From: an uncultured Bradyrhizobium sp.
GTDB lineage: Bacteria; Pseudomonadota; Alphaproteobacteria; Rhizobiales; Xanthobacteraceae
Assembly: GCF_947648125.1 (NCBI RefSeq)
Contig: NZ_CANSMR010000033.1
Coordinates: 19,368 to 83,367, forward strand
Direction: 5' to 3'
Length of the DNA: 64,000 bases
In this document: positions 38,914-47,146 of the stretch, piece by piece
Layout: the number at the start of each line of letters is the position of its first letter
Numbering within the stretch: the stretch's first letter is position 1
The notes under the pieces: generated by a model
What the model was told of the DNA's origin: nothing
Database searches by the model: none
The model's input: the letters and a program-made list of their open reading frames with translations, nothing else
Position numbers and translations under genes: made by a program

Positions 38914-40071
38914 TCAAGGCAGCAACTTGTACTTCCCGTCCTCGATCTGAACCAGGATCCGCGCGCGGGCATCGACGCCGTGCCGATCCGCCGGCGTGTA
39001 GGAGTAGACGCCCTGCGTCCCGGCCAGCTCCTTGGTGGTGAACAGCGCCTCGCGAAGCGCGTTGCGGAATTCCGGCGAGCCCGGCTTGGCACCGGTCGCC
39101 AGCGCGCGCTTGGCCGCATCGACGAACACCAGCCAGCCATCGAAGGAATAGGATGAAAACGAGTCGGTCGGCGCCTCGCCATTCGCCTTCTCGAAGGCCG
39201 CGCGGAACGCCAGGGCAACCTTCTGGATCGGATTGCTGGCTGGAAGCTGCTCGGCCGCGGTCACCGGTCCGGTTGGGCAGATAATTCCGTTGGCGGCCTT
39301 GCCGGCGAGCCGCAGGAAATCGGCGCTGATGAGCCCGTGGTTGCCGTAGAGCGGTCCCTTGTATCCACGCTCGGACAAGGCGATCACCGGCAGCGCACCC
39401 GGCGTTCCCGTGCCGCCGAGCATGATGGCGTCGGGACGGACCGCCAATGCGCGCAGCACCTGGGCGGTCACCGACGAATCCGATCGAGCGTATCGCTCGT
39501 TGGCGATGACCTTGATGTCGGCCGCCTTGGCGCTTTGCGACAGCGAGTCGTACATGAGGTCGCCGAAGGCATCCGAGAAGCCGATGAACGCGACGGTCTT
39601 CAACCCTCGCGCCTTCATGTGGTCGACGATGCCCTGAACCAGAAGCGGCGTCGGTTGCGGCGTCTGCACGACCCAGGGCCCGCCATCGCCGGGCGGCACC
39701 GCCGCGATCGGCGACACCGCGATCATTGGAATCTTCATCTCGATCGCGGCCGTCGCCATCGCCAGCGTCTGCGGCGCACCGGACGTGCCGATGAGGATGT
39801 CGACCTTCTCCTGCTCGACGAGCTTGCGCGCGTTGCGTGCCGACGCCGTGGGATCGGAGCCGTCGTCGAGTTGGATGACGCGGAGCTTCTCACCGCCGAC
39901 TTCGCCGACATAGGCCTCGCCCGCCGCTAATCCCTTCGCGTTCGGAATTCCGATCGACGACACCGGCCCGCTGAGGCCGGTGACGAATCCGACGAGGATC
40001 TCCGCTTGCCCGACCTGCGGAACGGCAACAAGCAGCGCGGCGGAAGCCAGCAGGGTCTTCATCGAGATCAT
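38914..40071 (-). CDS. Liv-type ABC transporter substrate-binding protein (copy 1)
   Basis: 385-residue periplasmic binding protein of the leucine/aromatic acid type (type I fold). A signal peptide (MKTLLASAALLVAVPQVGQA) precedes EILVGFVTGLSGPVSSIGIPNAKGL. It is a paralogue of the binding protein at 44.9 kb: both have IQLDDGSDPxAxxRNARKLVExEKVD and IGFSDAxGDLxY. It is the last gene of the minus-strand group with the cyclase, DUF35-SDR and thiolase genes. Two ATGs (40071, 40062) are possible starts; the first has an AGG closer to standard spacing. Confidence 0.9.
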   Translation of the reverse strand: MISMKTLLASAALLVAVPQVGQAEILVGFVTGLSGPVSSIGIPNAKGLAAGEAYVGEVGGEKLRVIQLDDGSDPTASARNARKLVEQEKVDILIGTSGAPQTLAMATAAIEMKIPMIAVSPIAAVPPGDGGPWVVQTPQPTPLLVQGIVDHMKARGLKTVAFIGFSDAFGDLMYDSLSQSAKAADIKVIANERYARSDSSVTAQVLRALAVRPDAIMLGGTGTPGALPVIALSERGYKGPLYGNHGLISADFLRLAGKAANGIICPTGPVTAAEQLPASNPIQKVALAFRAAFEKANGEAPTDSFSSYSFDGWLVFVDAAKRALATGAKPGSPEFRNALREALFTTKELAGTQGVYSYTPADRHGVDARARILVQIEDGKYKLLP

Positions 40072-40128
40072 GGCACCTGTCTTTCTTGATTTGCGTTTCT
40101 TCTGCCGGGCAAGCGCCATCCGCTCGCT

Positions 40129-40911
40129 TCAGTTCGCCGAAACCAACGCGATCACGCGCAGCGGACTGCCGGAACCGTTCTGGATCTTCAGGGGCGAAGC
40201 CACAATGACGGCACCGGTGGCGGGAAGCTGATCGAGGTTGCAAAGACACTGAAGGCCATAGCGGCCGGCGCCGTGCAGGAAGTGATGCGCCGGATAAGGC
40301 GGCTCGAAATGGCCGGCCTGCCCCGCGTCGGTGCCGATCGTCTCGGTGCCGAAGCCGATGATGCCGCGCTCCTCCACCAGCCATTTCATGACCGCCGGAT
40401 TCGGGCCCGGGGTGTGTGCGCCGTCATCCCTGAGGTTGGCGTAGTCGCGCCAGCCCTTCTTCGACCAGTCGGTCCGTAGCAGAACCCAGTTGCGCTCGGG
40501 GATCCGCCCGTACTTCGCCTCCCAGGCCTCGACGAGCGGAACGGTCAGCAGGAAATCCGGATCCTGCGCTGCCCCGGCCGAGCAGTCGATGACACACGCC
40601 GGAGCGATCATGTCCTTGGCAGGCATCGTATCGACGGCATTGTTCGGCAGATCCTTGCCGGTGAACCAGTGAATCGGCGCGTCGAAATGCGTGCCGGTGT
40701 GCTCGCCGAAGGTCACGTTGTTCCAGTACCAGGCCGGACCGCGACCGTCATAGCGCGAAATCTCCTGGATCCGGACGGGAGCTGCCTGGCCAAACTCCGG
40801 CGGCAGCACGATGACCGGAAAGTCCGGACTGAGCGTGAAGGTCAGATCGACGACGCGCACCGCGCCGGACGAGACCGCACCTGCGAGCTCCAGGAGATTC
40901 TTGCTTTGCAT
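40129..40911 (-). CDS. cyclase-family metal hydrolase, isatin hydrolase/kynurenine formamidase-like
   Basis: 260-residue member of the cyclase (PF04199-type) family. The metal motif is complete: HTGTHFDAPIHW gives His71, His75, Asp77 and His81 (HxGTHxDxPxH), as in Mn-dependent isatin hydrolases and kynurenine formamidases. Later family segments are LLRTDWSKKGW, FGTETIGTDAG and HHFLHGAGRYGLQCLCNLDQLP. GGGAGG lies nine bases before the ATG. In a locus with indolepyruvate oxidoreductase and Rieske genes, opening of an isatin-like lactam is an attractive but unproven role. Confidence 0.85.
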   Translation of the reverse strand: MQSKNLLELAGAVSSGAVRVVDLTFTLSPDFPVIVLPPEFGQAAPVRIQEISRYDGRGPAWYWNNVTFGEHTGTHFDAPIHWFTGKDLPNNAVDTMPAKDMIAPACVIDCSAGAAQDPDFLLTVPLVEAWEAKYGRIPERNWVLLRTDWSKKGWRDYANLRDDGAHTPGPNPAVMKWLVEERGIIGFGTETIGTDAGQAGHFEPPYPAHHFLHGAGRYGLQCLCNLDQLPATGAVIVASPLKIQNGSGSPLRVIALVSAN

Positions 40912-40945
40912 CGTCACGTCCTCCCGCTTGGTTGAAACCCTGATC

Positions 40946-42187
40946 CTATTTGTCGAGCTCGCGCTCGAGCGCTTTCGGATTGGCGGCAAGACGCTGCCTG
41001 ATTTCCTCGGCGACGTCCCCGACATACATCTCCTCGAGCCCGCCTCTGAGCCCGGACACGATCGCCTGCGCCACGGCGCGCGGCGCAACCTTGGGCGGCG
41101 GCACGGTCTGGAACCACTCGGTGTCGACCGGCCCCGTGAACAGGTTCAGCACCTTGACGCCGCCGGGCCTGAGTTCGGCGCGAAGACAATGCGACAGCGA
41201 CAGGCAAGCGGCTTGCGATGCCGAGTAGGCGCCGAAAGCGGGCCAATTCGCCAGCGCATGGACCGACAGGATATTGACCCAGGCGGCACTGTTGTTGACG
41301 CCATCCGCACCCCGCATCCGCATCGCCGGACCGAAGGCCTGCGCGAGGTTGATGAAGCCGAGATAGGCCTGGTCGATCTCGTCCCGCGCGATGCTCGTGC
41401 CCCTGCGGTCGAGCAGGCCACCAGGCCGCACATATTCCGTCGTGTTGACGAGGATATCGACCTTGCCGCCGATGTCGGCCGCAAGATCAGTCGCCGACTT
41501 TTCGTCGGACGCGTCGAGCGTAACGACTTCGATCCCTTGCTGTCCGCGCAACAGCTGTTCACCGGCAAACGGCCGCCACGGTTCGGCAACGCCGACGAAC
41601 ACCGTCTTTGCGCCCGCGGCCTTCAGCGCTGCAACGGCCTCCTGGCCGATCAAGGTGCGGCCGTTGGTCACGAGCACCCGCCGGAATTTCGGATCAGCCG
41701 TCATTTCCCGCCACTGCCTGTCGTCTGCCATGTTGGGAGTCTCCTCCTCGGGTCGGGCAAAGGCCACCGCCTGACCGCTCTTGTCGAGCTGAAACGACAT
41801 GAGGACGGGCGCGCCCTCGACGCAGTCGGCATGCAGATGCGCCACCATCGTCGGACCGCAATCCATTTTGACGAGACCGATGCGCCAGGGTGCCCGCTCG
41901 CGGAAATAGACGTCGCTCGGCACCCGCGCCGTCGTTTCGGCCAGCAGTGCGCCGCGGCGCGGCGCATCGACGAACACGAGATCGGCCGACAGGCAGGCGG
42001 GGCACGCCTCGCGCGCCGGATAGGCGAAGGCGCCGCAGGCCTCGCAGCGCTGCAGCATGAAGCGTCCTTCGGCGGCGGCGCGCGTGAACCCGTGCGATGT
42101 CCTGCTGCGCGGCCGCGGCGGTGACGCCGGAAGCCGCGTCCGCAGCAGCGGGTTCTTGCGCTGGGGAGGCTCAATCGGATCGATCAT
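40946..42187 (-). CDS. zinc-ribbon/OB-fold (DUF35) protein fused to a degenerate SDR
   Basis: 413-residue fusion. Residues 35-150 are DUF35: a rubredoxin-like zinc ribbon with Cys48, Cys51, Cys62 and Cys65 (CEAC...CPAC), then an OB fold. Residues 167-413 have an SDR fold in which key motifs are altered: the glycine motif reads TNGRTLIG, the NAG motif is NTTE, and YxxxK is YSASQ (Tyr321, Gln325). Its start overlaps the thiolase stop (ATGA), so the pair is coupled. DUF35 proteins commonly bind a thiolase partner in aldolase or thiolase complexes. The SDR half may bind ligand without catalysis. Confidence 0.82.
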   Translation of the reverse strand: MIDPIEPPQRKNPLLRTRLPASPPRPRSRTSHGFTRAAAEGRFMLQRCEACGAFAYPAREACPACLSADLVFVDAPRRGALLAETTARVPSDVYFRERAPWRIGLVKMDCGPTMVAHLHADCVEGAPVLMSFQLDKSGQAVAFARPEEETPNMADDRQWREMTADPKFRRVLVTNGRTLIGQEAVAALKAAGAKTVFVGVAEPWRPFAGEQLLRGQQGIEVVTLDASDEKSATDLAADIGGKVDILVNTTEYVRPGGLLDRRGTSIARDEIDQAYLGFINLAQAFGPAMRMRGADGVNNSAAWVNILSVHALANWPAFGAYSASQAACLSLSHCLRAELRPGGVKVLNLFTGPVDTEWFQTVPPPKVAPRAVAQAIVSGLRGGLEEMYVGDVAEEIRQRLAANPKALERELDK

Positions 42188-43362
42188 CGCGCGGGCCCTG
42201 CAAAGATCACGGCACCGGAGGCCAGGCCGCGGTCATAGTTGATCATGCCGAAGCCCGACGCCAAGCCGAGCTTGGCATCCTTCACCTGCGTGGGACCGGC
42301 TTCGCCCAGGACCTGCCGCAATCCCTCGACGAGCCCGAGATAGGCGCCGGCGGCGCCGGCCTGCCCTGCCGAGAGCTGGCCACCCGAGGTGTTGTGCGGG
42401 AAGTCGCCGTCAACCGTCAGGTCGTGCTGACGAACGAAGGCTGCGCCCTCGCCCTTGTTGCAGAAGCCGAGATCCTCGAACTGCATCATCGTGATGACCG
42501 GATAATCATCGTAGGTCTGGACGATATCGAGATCGTCAGGCTTCACGCCGGCCATCGCGTAGAGTTCACCGACATCCATCGCCCAGCCGCCGCGCAGCTG
42601 CATCGGATCGTCGGCGAAGGCGTTGTGCCGCTCGATTGTCGACAGCAATCGCGCGGCCGGCAAGCCGAGCGATGCCGCGGTCTCGTCCCGCATCACAAGG
42701 AAGGCCTCGGCACCGGCGCACGGCATGACGCAATCGAACAGGTGAATGGGGTCGGAAATGGGACGGGCCGCCAGATACTGCTCGATCGTCAGCGGCGTCT
42801 TCATCAGCGCATGCGGGTTGCGCAGCGCGTTGGCACGCTGGGCGACCGCGATCCTGCCGACGTCCTCGCGCGTGACGCCATGAGTCCGCATATAGTTGCG
42901 CGCGATCAGTGCGAAGCTCGCATTGGCGCCGCCTGCGCCATAAGGATAGACCGCGTCCTGGTTGAAACGCGAGAAATTCTCGAGCGTGAGGCGGAAGGAA
43001 TCGACGTGGTTGGTATCGCCGGCCACGCAAGCCACGATATCGGCATCGTGTGCCTGCACCGCGCGCGCCGCCTTGCGCAATGCCGCGATAGCGCTCGCGC
43101 CGCCGAGCGGGATCGTGTCCAGCCATCTGACGCACAGCCCGAAATGCTGCGTCAGTCCGATCCCGCTGTCAGTCCCCATGGTGAAGCTGGAGACGCACAG
43201 ACCGTCGATGTCGGAAGCCTTGATGCCGGCCCGCGCGACCAGCGCGCTCAGCGCGCGGCCAATCCACCATTGCGCGCTCTCGATGGAATAGCGCGCATAG
43301 GGGATCGTGACGGGAGCCGCCATCACGATGCCGTCATACGGTGTGCGCAGCGAATTCTTCAC
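42184..43362 (-). CDS. thiolase-superfamily protein (SCP2/acetyl-CoA acetyltransferase-like)
   Basis: 392-residue thiolase-fold protein. Family landmarks include PYARYSIESAQWWIGRALSALVARAGIKASDIDGL, GGASAIAALRKAARAVQAHDADIVACVAGD (Cys near the nucleophile region) and the late loop NTSGGQLSAGQAG. In biosynthetic thiolases that loop is NxxGGxxxxGHP, so the usual His is Gln here, and activity may be retro-aldol or lyase-like. The GTG at 43362 with AGGCGG upstream is my preferred start; the frame runs open to 43551 without a better one. It is coupled to the DUF35-SDR gene. Confidence 0.82.
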   Translation of the reverse strand: MKNSLRTPYDGIVMAAPVTIPYARYSIESAQWWIGRALSALVARAGIKASDIDGLCVSSFTMGTDSGIGLTQHFGLCVRWLDTIPLGGASAIAALRKAARAVQAHDADIVACVAGDTNHVDSFRLTLENFSRFNQDAVYPYGAGGANASFALIARNYMRTHGVTREDVGRIAVAQRANALRNPHALMKTPLTIEQYLAARPISDPIHLFDCVMPCAGAEAFLVMRDETAASLGLPAARLLSTIERHNAFADDPMQLRGGWAMDVGELYAMAGVKPDDLDIVQTYDDYPVITMMQFEDLGFCNKGEGAAFVRQHDLTVDGDFPHNTSGGQLSAGQAGAAGAYLGLVEGLRQVLGEAGPTQVKDAKLGLASGFGMINYDRGLASGAVIFAGPAR

Positions 43363-43498
43363 CAGCCGCCTGCCCTGCCTGCCCGCCTCAAATTGTTTCC
43401 AGCTACACATCGATACTGCCACGACTCGTATTCGAACAGAGGCACCTTCTCGGATCTCGTCACGTCTGGCTCTCCAGAGCTGGTCGGCTGTTCGGGCG

Positions 43499-44281
43499 CT
43501 AGCGCTTGTTGCGCGCGAGCATCGCCCGGAAATCGTCACGTGCCTGGGCACTGGCTCGCTTGAAGCTCGGCCCGCGGCTCGGCTCGGTGCCGTTGAGCTG
43601 CCTCAGCTGCACCCACATCTCTGCGCTCTTCAACGCCACCGCGGCGCAGTTCACGACCGGCGCGTGCCCGACCTTCAGGCCGTGCTCCCGTCCGATCAAG
43701 AGGCCCGGTAGCACGCCGGCGGGGATCACCACGTCGGCTCCGCGCTGCACCAGCGGCAGGGCGCAGGCCAGGAAATCCTCGATCATCCGCGCGTGCGCCG
43801 CCCGATCGCCGGCGAACGCACCCGCGAAATCCTCCGGCTTGCAGCCGAGGCCGGTCACGTGGACGACGCGATCACCGAGGCCGTAACGTTCGGCCTGCTC
43901 GTAGTGCCAGACCTCGAAGACCGGATCGAGCGTGACGAGGCCTAGGCGCCGGCCGAGTTGCGAGGCCGCAAGCAGCGTCGCCTCGCCGGTCCCGATCACG
44001 GGAATGTCGAGCGTCGAGCGGAGTTCGTAAAGACCGGGATCCTGGAAGTGGCCCATCACGAAGGCGTCGAACCCGCTCTGTTCGGCCGCGATGCCGTTGT
44101 CGATCGCCTGAACCGCGCAGCGCAATTCGGCAAGCCGGCCGAACTCCCGGTCCGGCGGCGAAATGCCCTCGACGTGAACCGTCGTGCCGGGCGCAGCGAT
44201 CGTGTTGAGGTACTCCGACAGCCGCGCCATGTAAGGCGCGTTCACGCTCGCATCGACGAAACTCTGCCAGAAGATGCGCAT
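43499..44281 (-). CDS. Asp/Glu/hydantoin racemase-fold protein without the usual cysteines
   Basis: 260-residue member of the Asp/Glu racemase superfamily, closest in layout to hydantoin racemases. MRIFWQSFVDASVNAPYMARLSEYL is a typical start. Where hydantoin racemases have a catalytic Cys (ACFDDPGL) this protein has MGHFQDPGLYEL, and where the second Cys is expected (GCAG) it has IPAGVLPGL. It may therefore act as an isomerase or decarboxylase-like lyase of another type, or bind ligand. GAGGAGAAGG lies before the ATG; the open frame extends upstream to 44506 and is ignored. Confidence 0.8.
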   Translation of the reverse strand: MRIFWQSFVDASVNAPYMARLSEYLNTIAAPGTTVHVEGISPPDREFGRLAELRCAVQAIDNGIAAEQSGFDAFVMGHFQDPGLYELRSTLDIPVIGTGEATLLAASQLGRRLGLVTLDPVFEVWHYEQAERYGLGDRVVHVTGLGCKPEDFAGAFAGDRAAHARMIEDFLACALPLVQRGADVVIPAGVLPGLLIGREHGLKVGHAPVVNCAAVALKSAEMWVQLRQLNGTEPSRGPSFKRASAQARDDFRAMLARNKR

Positions 44282-44908
44282 CGCCCTTCTCCTCAAACGG
44301 TGACGGGAGCATCGGCCGTCGGCCTGCCGACGGAGATATTTCAACCATAAACTAATTGACCCGTCAAATGCGCAGCATGGAGCCCGCCAAGGGGGCCTTG
44401 CCTTCGCGACAGGAAGGCCCGTTTTTCGGGACGAAGAGGTGAAGGAAATGGCGCACTCTGACCGAATTGTATGCAGCAACATTTTTTTCTGACAGCCCCG
44501 TGACACGTGTTGACGGCGCCACGGAGAATACTTTAGGCTTTAAGTAATCGACCATCGGCCAATGCCGATGGCCATGACGATGATGTTGCAGGGCACCGAT
44601 TTTGAGAAACTCAATCGCGTGGACTATCGTCGGGCCTGAATGGCCGGCAACAACATCGCCGGTCGCGCATCGCGGCTGCGGCATTCGCTTTCATTCTTTT
44701 CGACAGATGCACGCCGGCTGCTGCAGGCTCGCCCGCAATTCGAGCGGCACATCTCGCCATGACCGCTGACGCCCCGGCCCAGCGAACTTCCCTCTCGCCG
44801 CGCCCGGCGTCTGGCGCTGCAGCAATGCCTTCAATCGGTTCGTGCACAGCGCGGGCACCTGCCCGGCTGCCGGACAATCGTACCCAGCATCAACGGAGGA
44901 CAACGCAA
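44282..44908. promoter_or_regulatory. divergent region between racemase-fold gene and Liv transporter operon
   Basis: 627 bases without a supportable gene. It holds a near-palindrome TTGAC-CC-GTCAA at 44356-44367 (one strand of it could serve as a -35 box for the minus-strand gene). It also holds a terminator-like hairpin at 44393-44426, and an AT-richer stretch at 44500-44560 with TTGACG near 44508 that may be part of the transporter promoter. No further structure was resolved. Confidence 0.45.
44393..44426 (+). terminator. terminator-like hairpin upstream of the Liv operon
   Basis: GGGCCTT / AAGGCCC arms with a 14-base loop, followed by GTTTTT on the plus strand. No plus-strand gene ends just before it, so it could be an attenuator or the end of a short transcript. 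Confidence 0.4.
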
Positions 44909-46060
44909 ATGCGGCAGAAGACCCTGGGCTTACTCGCACTTGTCGCCGGCGTTTTCGCGGCACCGGCTGCGCAAGCCGACATCACGATCGGCTTCGTCAC
45001 CTCGCTGAGCGGCAACGGCGCGTCGATCGGCATCCCCTACGGGCGCGGCATCAATGCCGCCTATGAATACAAGAAGACGATCAACGGCGAGACCATCCGC
45101 CTGATCCAACTCGACGACGGTTCCGATCCGTCGGCCGCGACGCGCAACGCGCGCAAGCTCGTGGAAGAAGAGAAGGTCGATTTGCTGATCGGCACCGCGA
45201 CGACCCCTTCGACCATCGCCATGGCGGCCGTCGCTAGCGAATTGAAGGTACCGATGATCTCGATCTCACCAGTCGGCAAGCTTCCGGACTCGCCGGAGCA
45301 ATGGGTCGTCGCGGTGCCGCAGCCGGCTTCGCTGCTCGTCAAGATCGTCGCCGACCGGATGAAGCGCGACGGCAAGAAGAACATCGGCTATATCGGCTTC
45401 TCCGATGCGTGGGGCGATCTCGTCTACAACGGAGCCAAGGCCGCCGAGCCCACTGACGACATCACGATCCAGACCAACGAGCGCTATGCCCGCATCGATA
45501 CCTCGGTGACCGCGCAGATCCTCAAGGTCATGGCCGCACGTCCCGACGCGGTGCTGATCGGCGGCTCCGGTACGCAAGGCGCGCTGCCCCTCATCACGCT
45601 GTCGGAGCGCGGTTTCAAGGGGAATACCTACGGCACCGTGGCGCTGGTCAATCCGGACTTCGTCACCGTCGGTGGCAAGGCCGCCGAGGGCATTCAGGTC
45701 TCCGCCGGCCCGGTGATCGTGGCCGAGCAGCTTCCGGACGAGCATTTCGCCAAGAAGATCGCGCTCGATTTCCGCGCGGTCTACCAGAAGACCCACAACA
45801 TTCCGACCACCGACGGGTTCTCCGCCTACTCCTTCGATGCCTGGCTGATCTTCGCCAACGCCGCCGAGCGGGCGCTGAAGACCGCGAAGCCCGGCACAAC
45901 GGAATTCCGCACCGCGCTGCGCGACGCCATCCTCAGCACCAAGGAACTGCCCGGCGTGCATGCCGTCTACAACTTCAAGCCCGGTGCGGTGACCGGCGTC
46001 GACGAGCGCTCGCTGGTGGTTGTCCGCCTGACCGGCGGCGTCTGGAAGTACGCGCCATAA
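44909..46060 (+). CDS. Liv-type ABC transporter substrate-binding protein (copy 2)
   Basis: 383-residue periplasmic binding protein with a signal peptide (LGLLALVAGVFAAPAAQA-DI). The mature part opens ITIGFVTSLSGNGASIGIPYGRGINAAYEYKKTINGE. It is the paralogue of the minus-strand binding protein at 38.9-40.1 kb. GGAGG lies nine bases before the ATG at 44909; an open extension upstream is not used. It is first in the operon with livH, livMG and livF, so it is the cognate binding protein. Ligand likely an aromatic or indolic acid (inference). Confidence 0.92.
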   Translation: MRQKTLGLLALVAGVFAAPAAQADITIGFVTSLSGNGASIGIPYGRGINAAYEYKKTINGETIRLIQLDDGSDPSAATRNARKLVEEEKVDLLIGTATTPSTIAMAAVASELKVPMISISPVGKLPDSPEQWVVAVPQPASLLVKIVADRMKRDGKKNIGYIGFSDAWGDLVYNGAKAAEPTDDITIQTNERYARIDTSVTAQILKVMAARPDAVLIGGSGTQGALPLITLSERGFKGNTYGTVALVNPDFVTVGGKAAEGIQVSAGPVIVAEQLPDEHFAKKIALDFRAVYQKTHNIPTTDGFSAYSFDAWLIFANAAERALKTAKPGTTEFRTALRDAILSTKELPGVHAVYNFKPGAVTGVDERSLVVVRLTGGVWKYAP

Positions 46061-46102
46061 GCGGAAGATGGCCGGTGGTCAGAACGGGGGAACGGCGTCT
46101 CA

Positions 46103-47146
46103 ATGACGAGCGACATCGCGGCCATCCTTGCGATCGACGGGATCGCCACCGGTGCGGTCTACGCGCTGGTGGCAATCGGAACCGTGCTCATCTTCACGGT
46201 GACACGGGTCATCTTCATTCCGTTCGGCGACATCGCCGCCTTCACTGCGCTGACGCTTGCGGCGCTCGATGCCAAGCGCTTTCCCGGAACCGGCGCGCTG
46301 GTCGTGGTGCTGGCGTGCCTTGCGACCGTGATCGAGACCATTTCGCTCGTTCACAACGGCGAGCTTCGCCTGCTGCCACGCGCGCTTCTATTCTATCTCG
46401 CCGTTCCATTGGCAGTGGTCGGCGTGGCCTGGCTCACCATGCGCATAGACCCGCCGCTCGCGGTCCGGCTCGTGCTCGCGCTGATGCTGATCACGCCGAT
46501 CGCCCCTCTGCTTGACCGGATCGTCTTCCGCCCGATCGCCGACGGCACGGTGCTGCTGCTGCTGACGGTCTCCGTGGCGCTGCACTTCGCGCTAGTCGGC
46601 CTTGGCCTACTGTTCTTCGGCCCCGAAGGGGTCCGGACCGAGCCGCTGACGTCGTTGTCGACGGAGTTCGCCGGCGTCCTGATCTCGGGCCAGACCATGC
46701 TGATCGTGATCGCCGCGCTGGTCTTCAGCGGTCTTCTCTATCTCTTCTTCGACTTCACGCTGGTCGGCAAATCGCTCCGCGCCACCGCGGTGAACCGCAC
46801 CGGCTCGCGGCTGATGGGGATCCGGCCGGCACGGGCCGGCACCATCGCCTACCTCTTGGGCTCGCTGATGGCCGGCGTATCCGGGATCCTGATCGCGCCG
46901 GTGAATACCGTGTTCTACGATTCCGGCTTCCTGATCGGGCTCAAGGCATTCGTCGGCGCCATCGTCGGCGGTATGACCAGCTATCCCGGTGCCGCGATCG
47001 GCGCAGTCGGGGTCGGCATCCTCGAAAGCTTCGCATCCTTCCAGAGCAGTGCCTTGAAGGACGTGATCGTGTTCTCGCTGCTGATCCCGATTCTGATCTG
47101 GCGATCGCTCGCCTCGCTGCATTCCGAGGAGGAGATCGAGGAATGA
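46103..47146 (+). CDS. Liv-type ABC transporter permease (LivH-like)
   Basis: Inner membrane permease of 347 residues with about eight to nine hydrophobic segments. The family opening is AILAIDGIATGAVYALVAIGTVLIFTVTRVIFIPFGDIAAF, and the late conserved part is GTIAYLLGSLMAGVSGILIAPVNTVFYDSGFLIGLKAFVGAIVGGM. It is slightly longer than LivH because of an insert around residues 60-110. It overlaps the next gene by four bases (ATGA). Confidence 0.93.
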   Translation: MTSDIAAILAIDGIATGAVYALVAIGTVLIFTVTRVIFIPFGDIAAFTALTLAALDAKRFPGTGALVVVLACLATVIETISLVHNGELRLLPRALLFYLAVPLAVVGVAWLTMRIDPPLAVRLVLALMLITPIAPLLDRIVFRPIADGTVLLLLTVSVALHFALVGLGLLFFGPEGVRTEPLTSLSTEFAGVLISGQTMLIVIAALVFSGLLYLFFDFTLVGKSLRATAVNRTGSRLMGIRPARAGTIAYLLGSLMAGVSGILIAPVNTVFYDSGFLIGLKAFVGAIVGGMTSYPGAAIGAVGVGILESFASFQSSALKDVIVFSLLIPILIWRSLASLHSEEEIEE

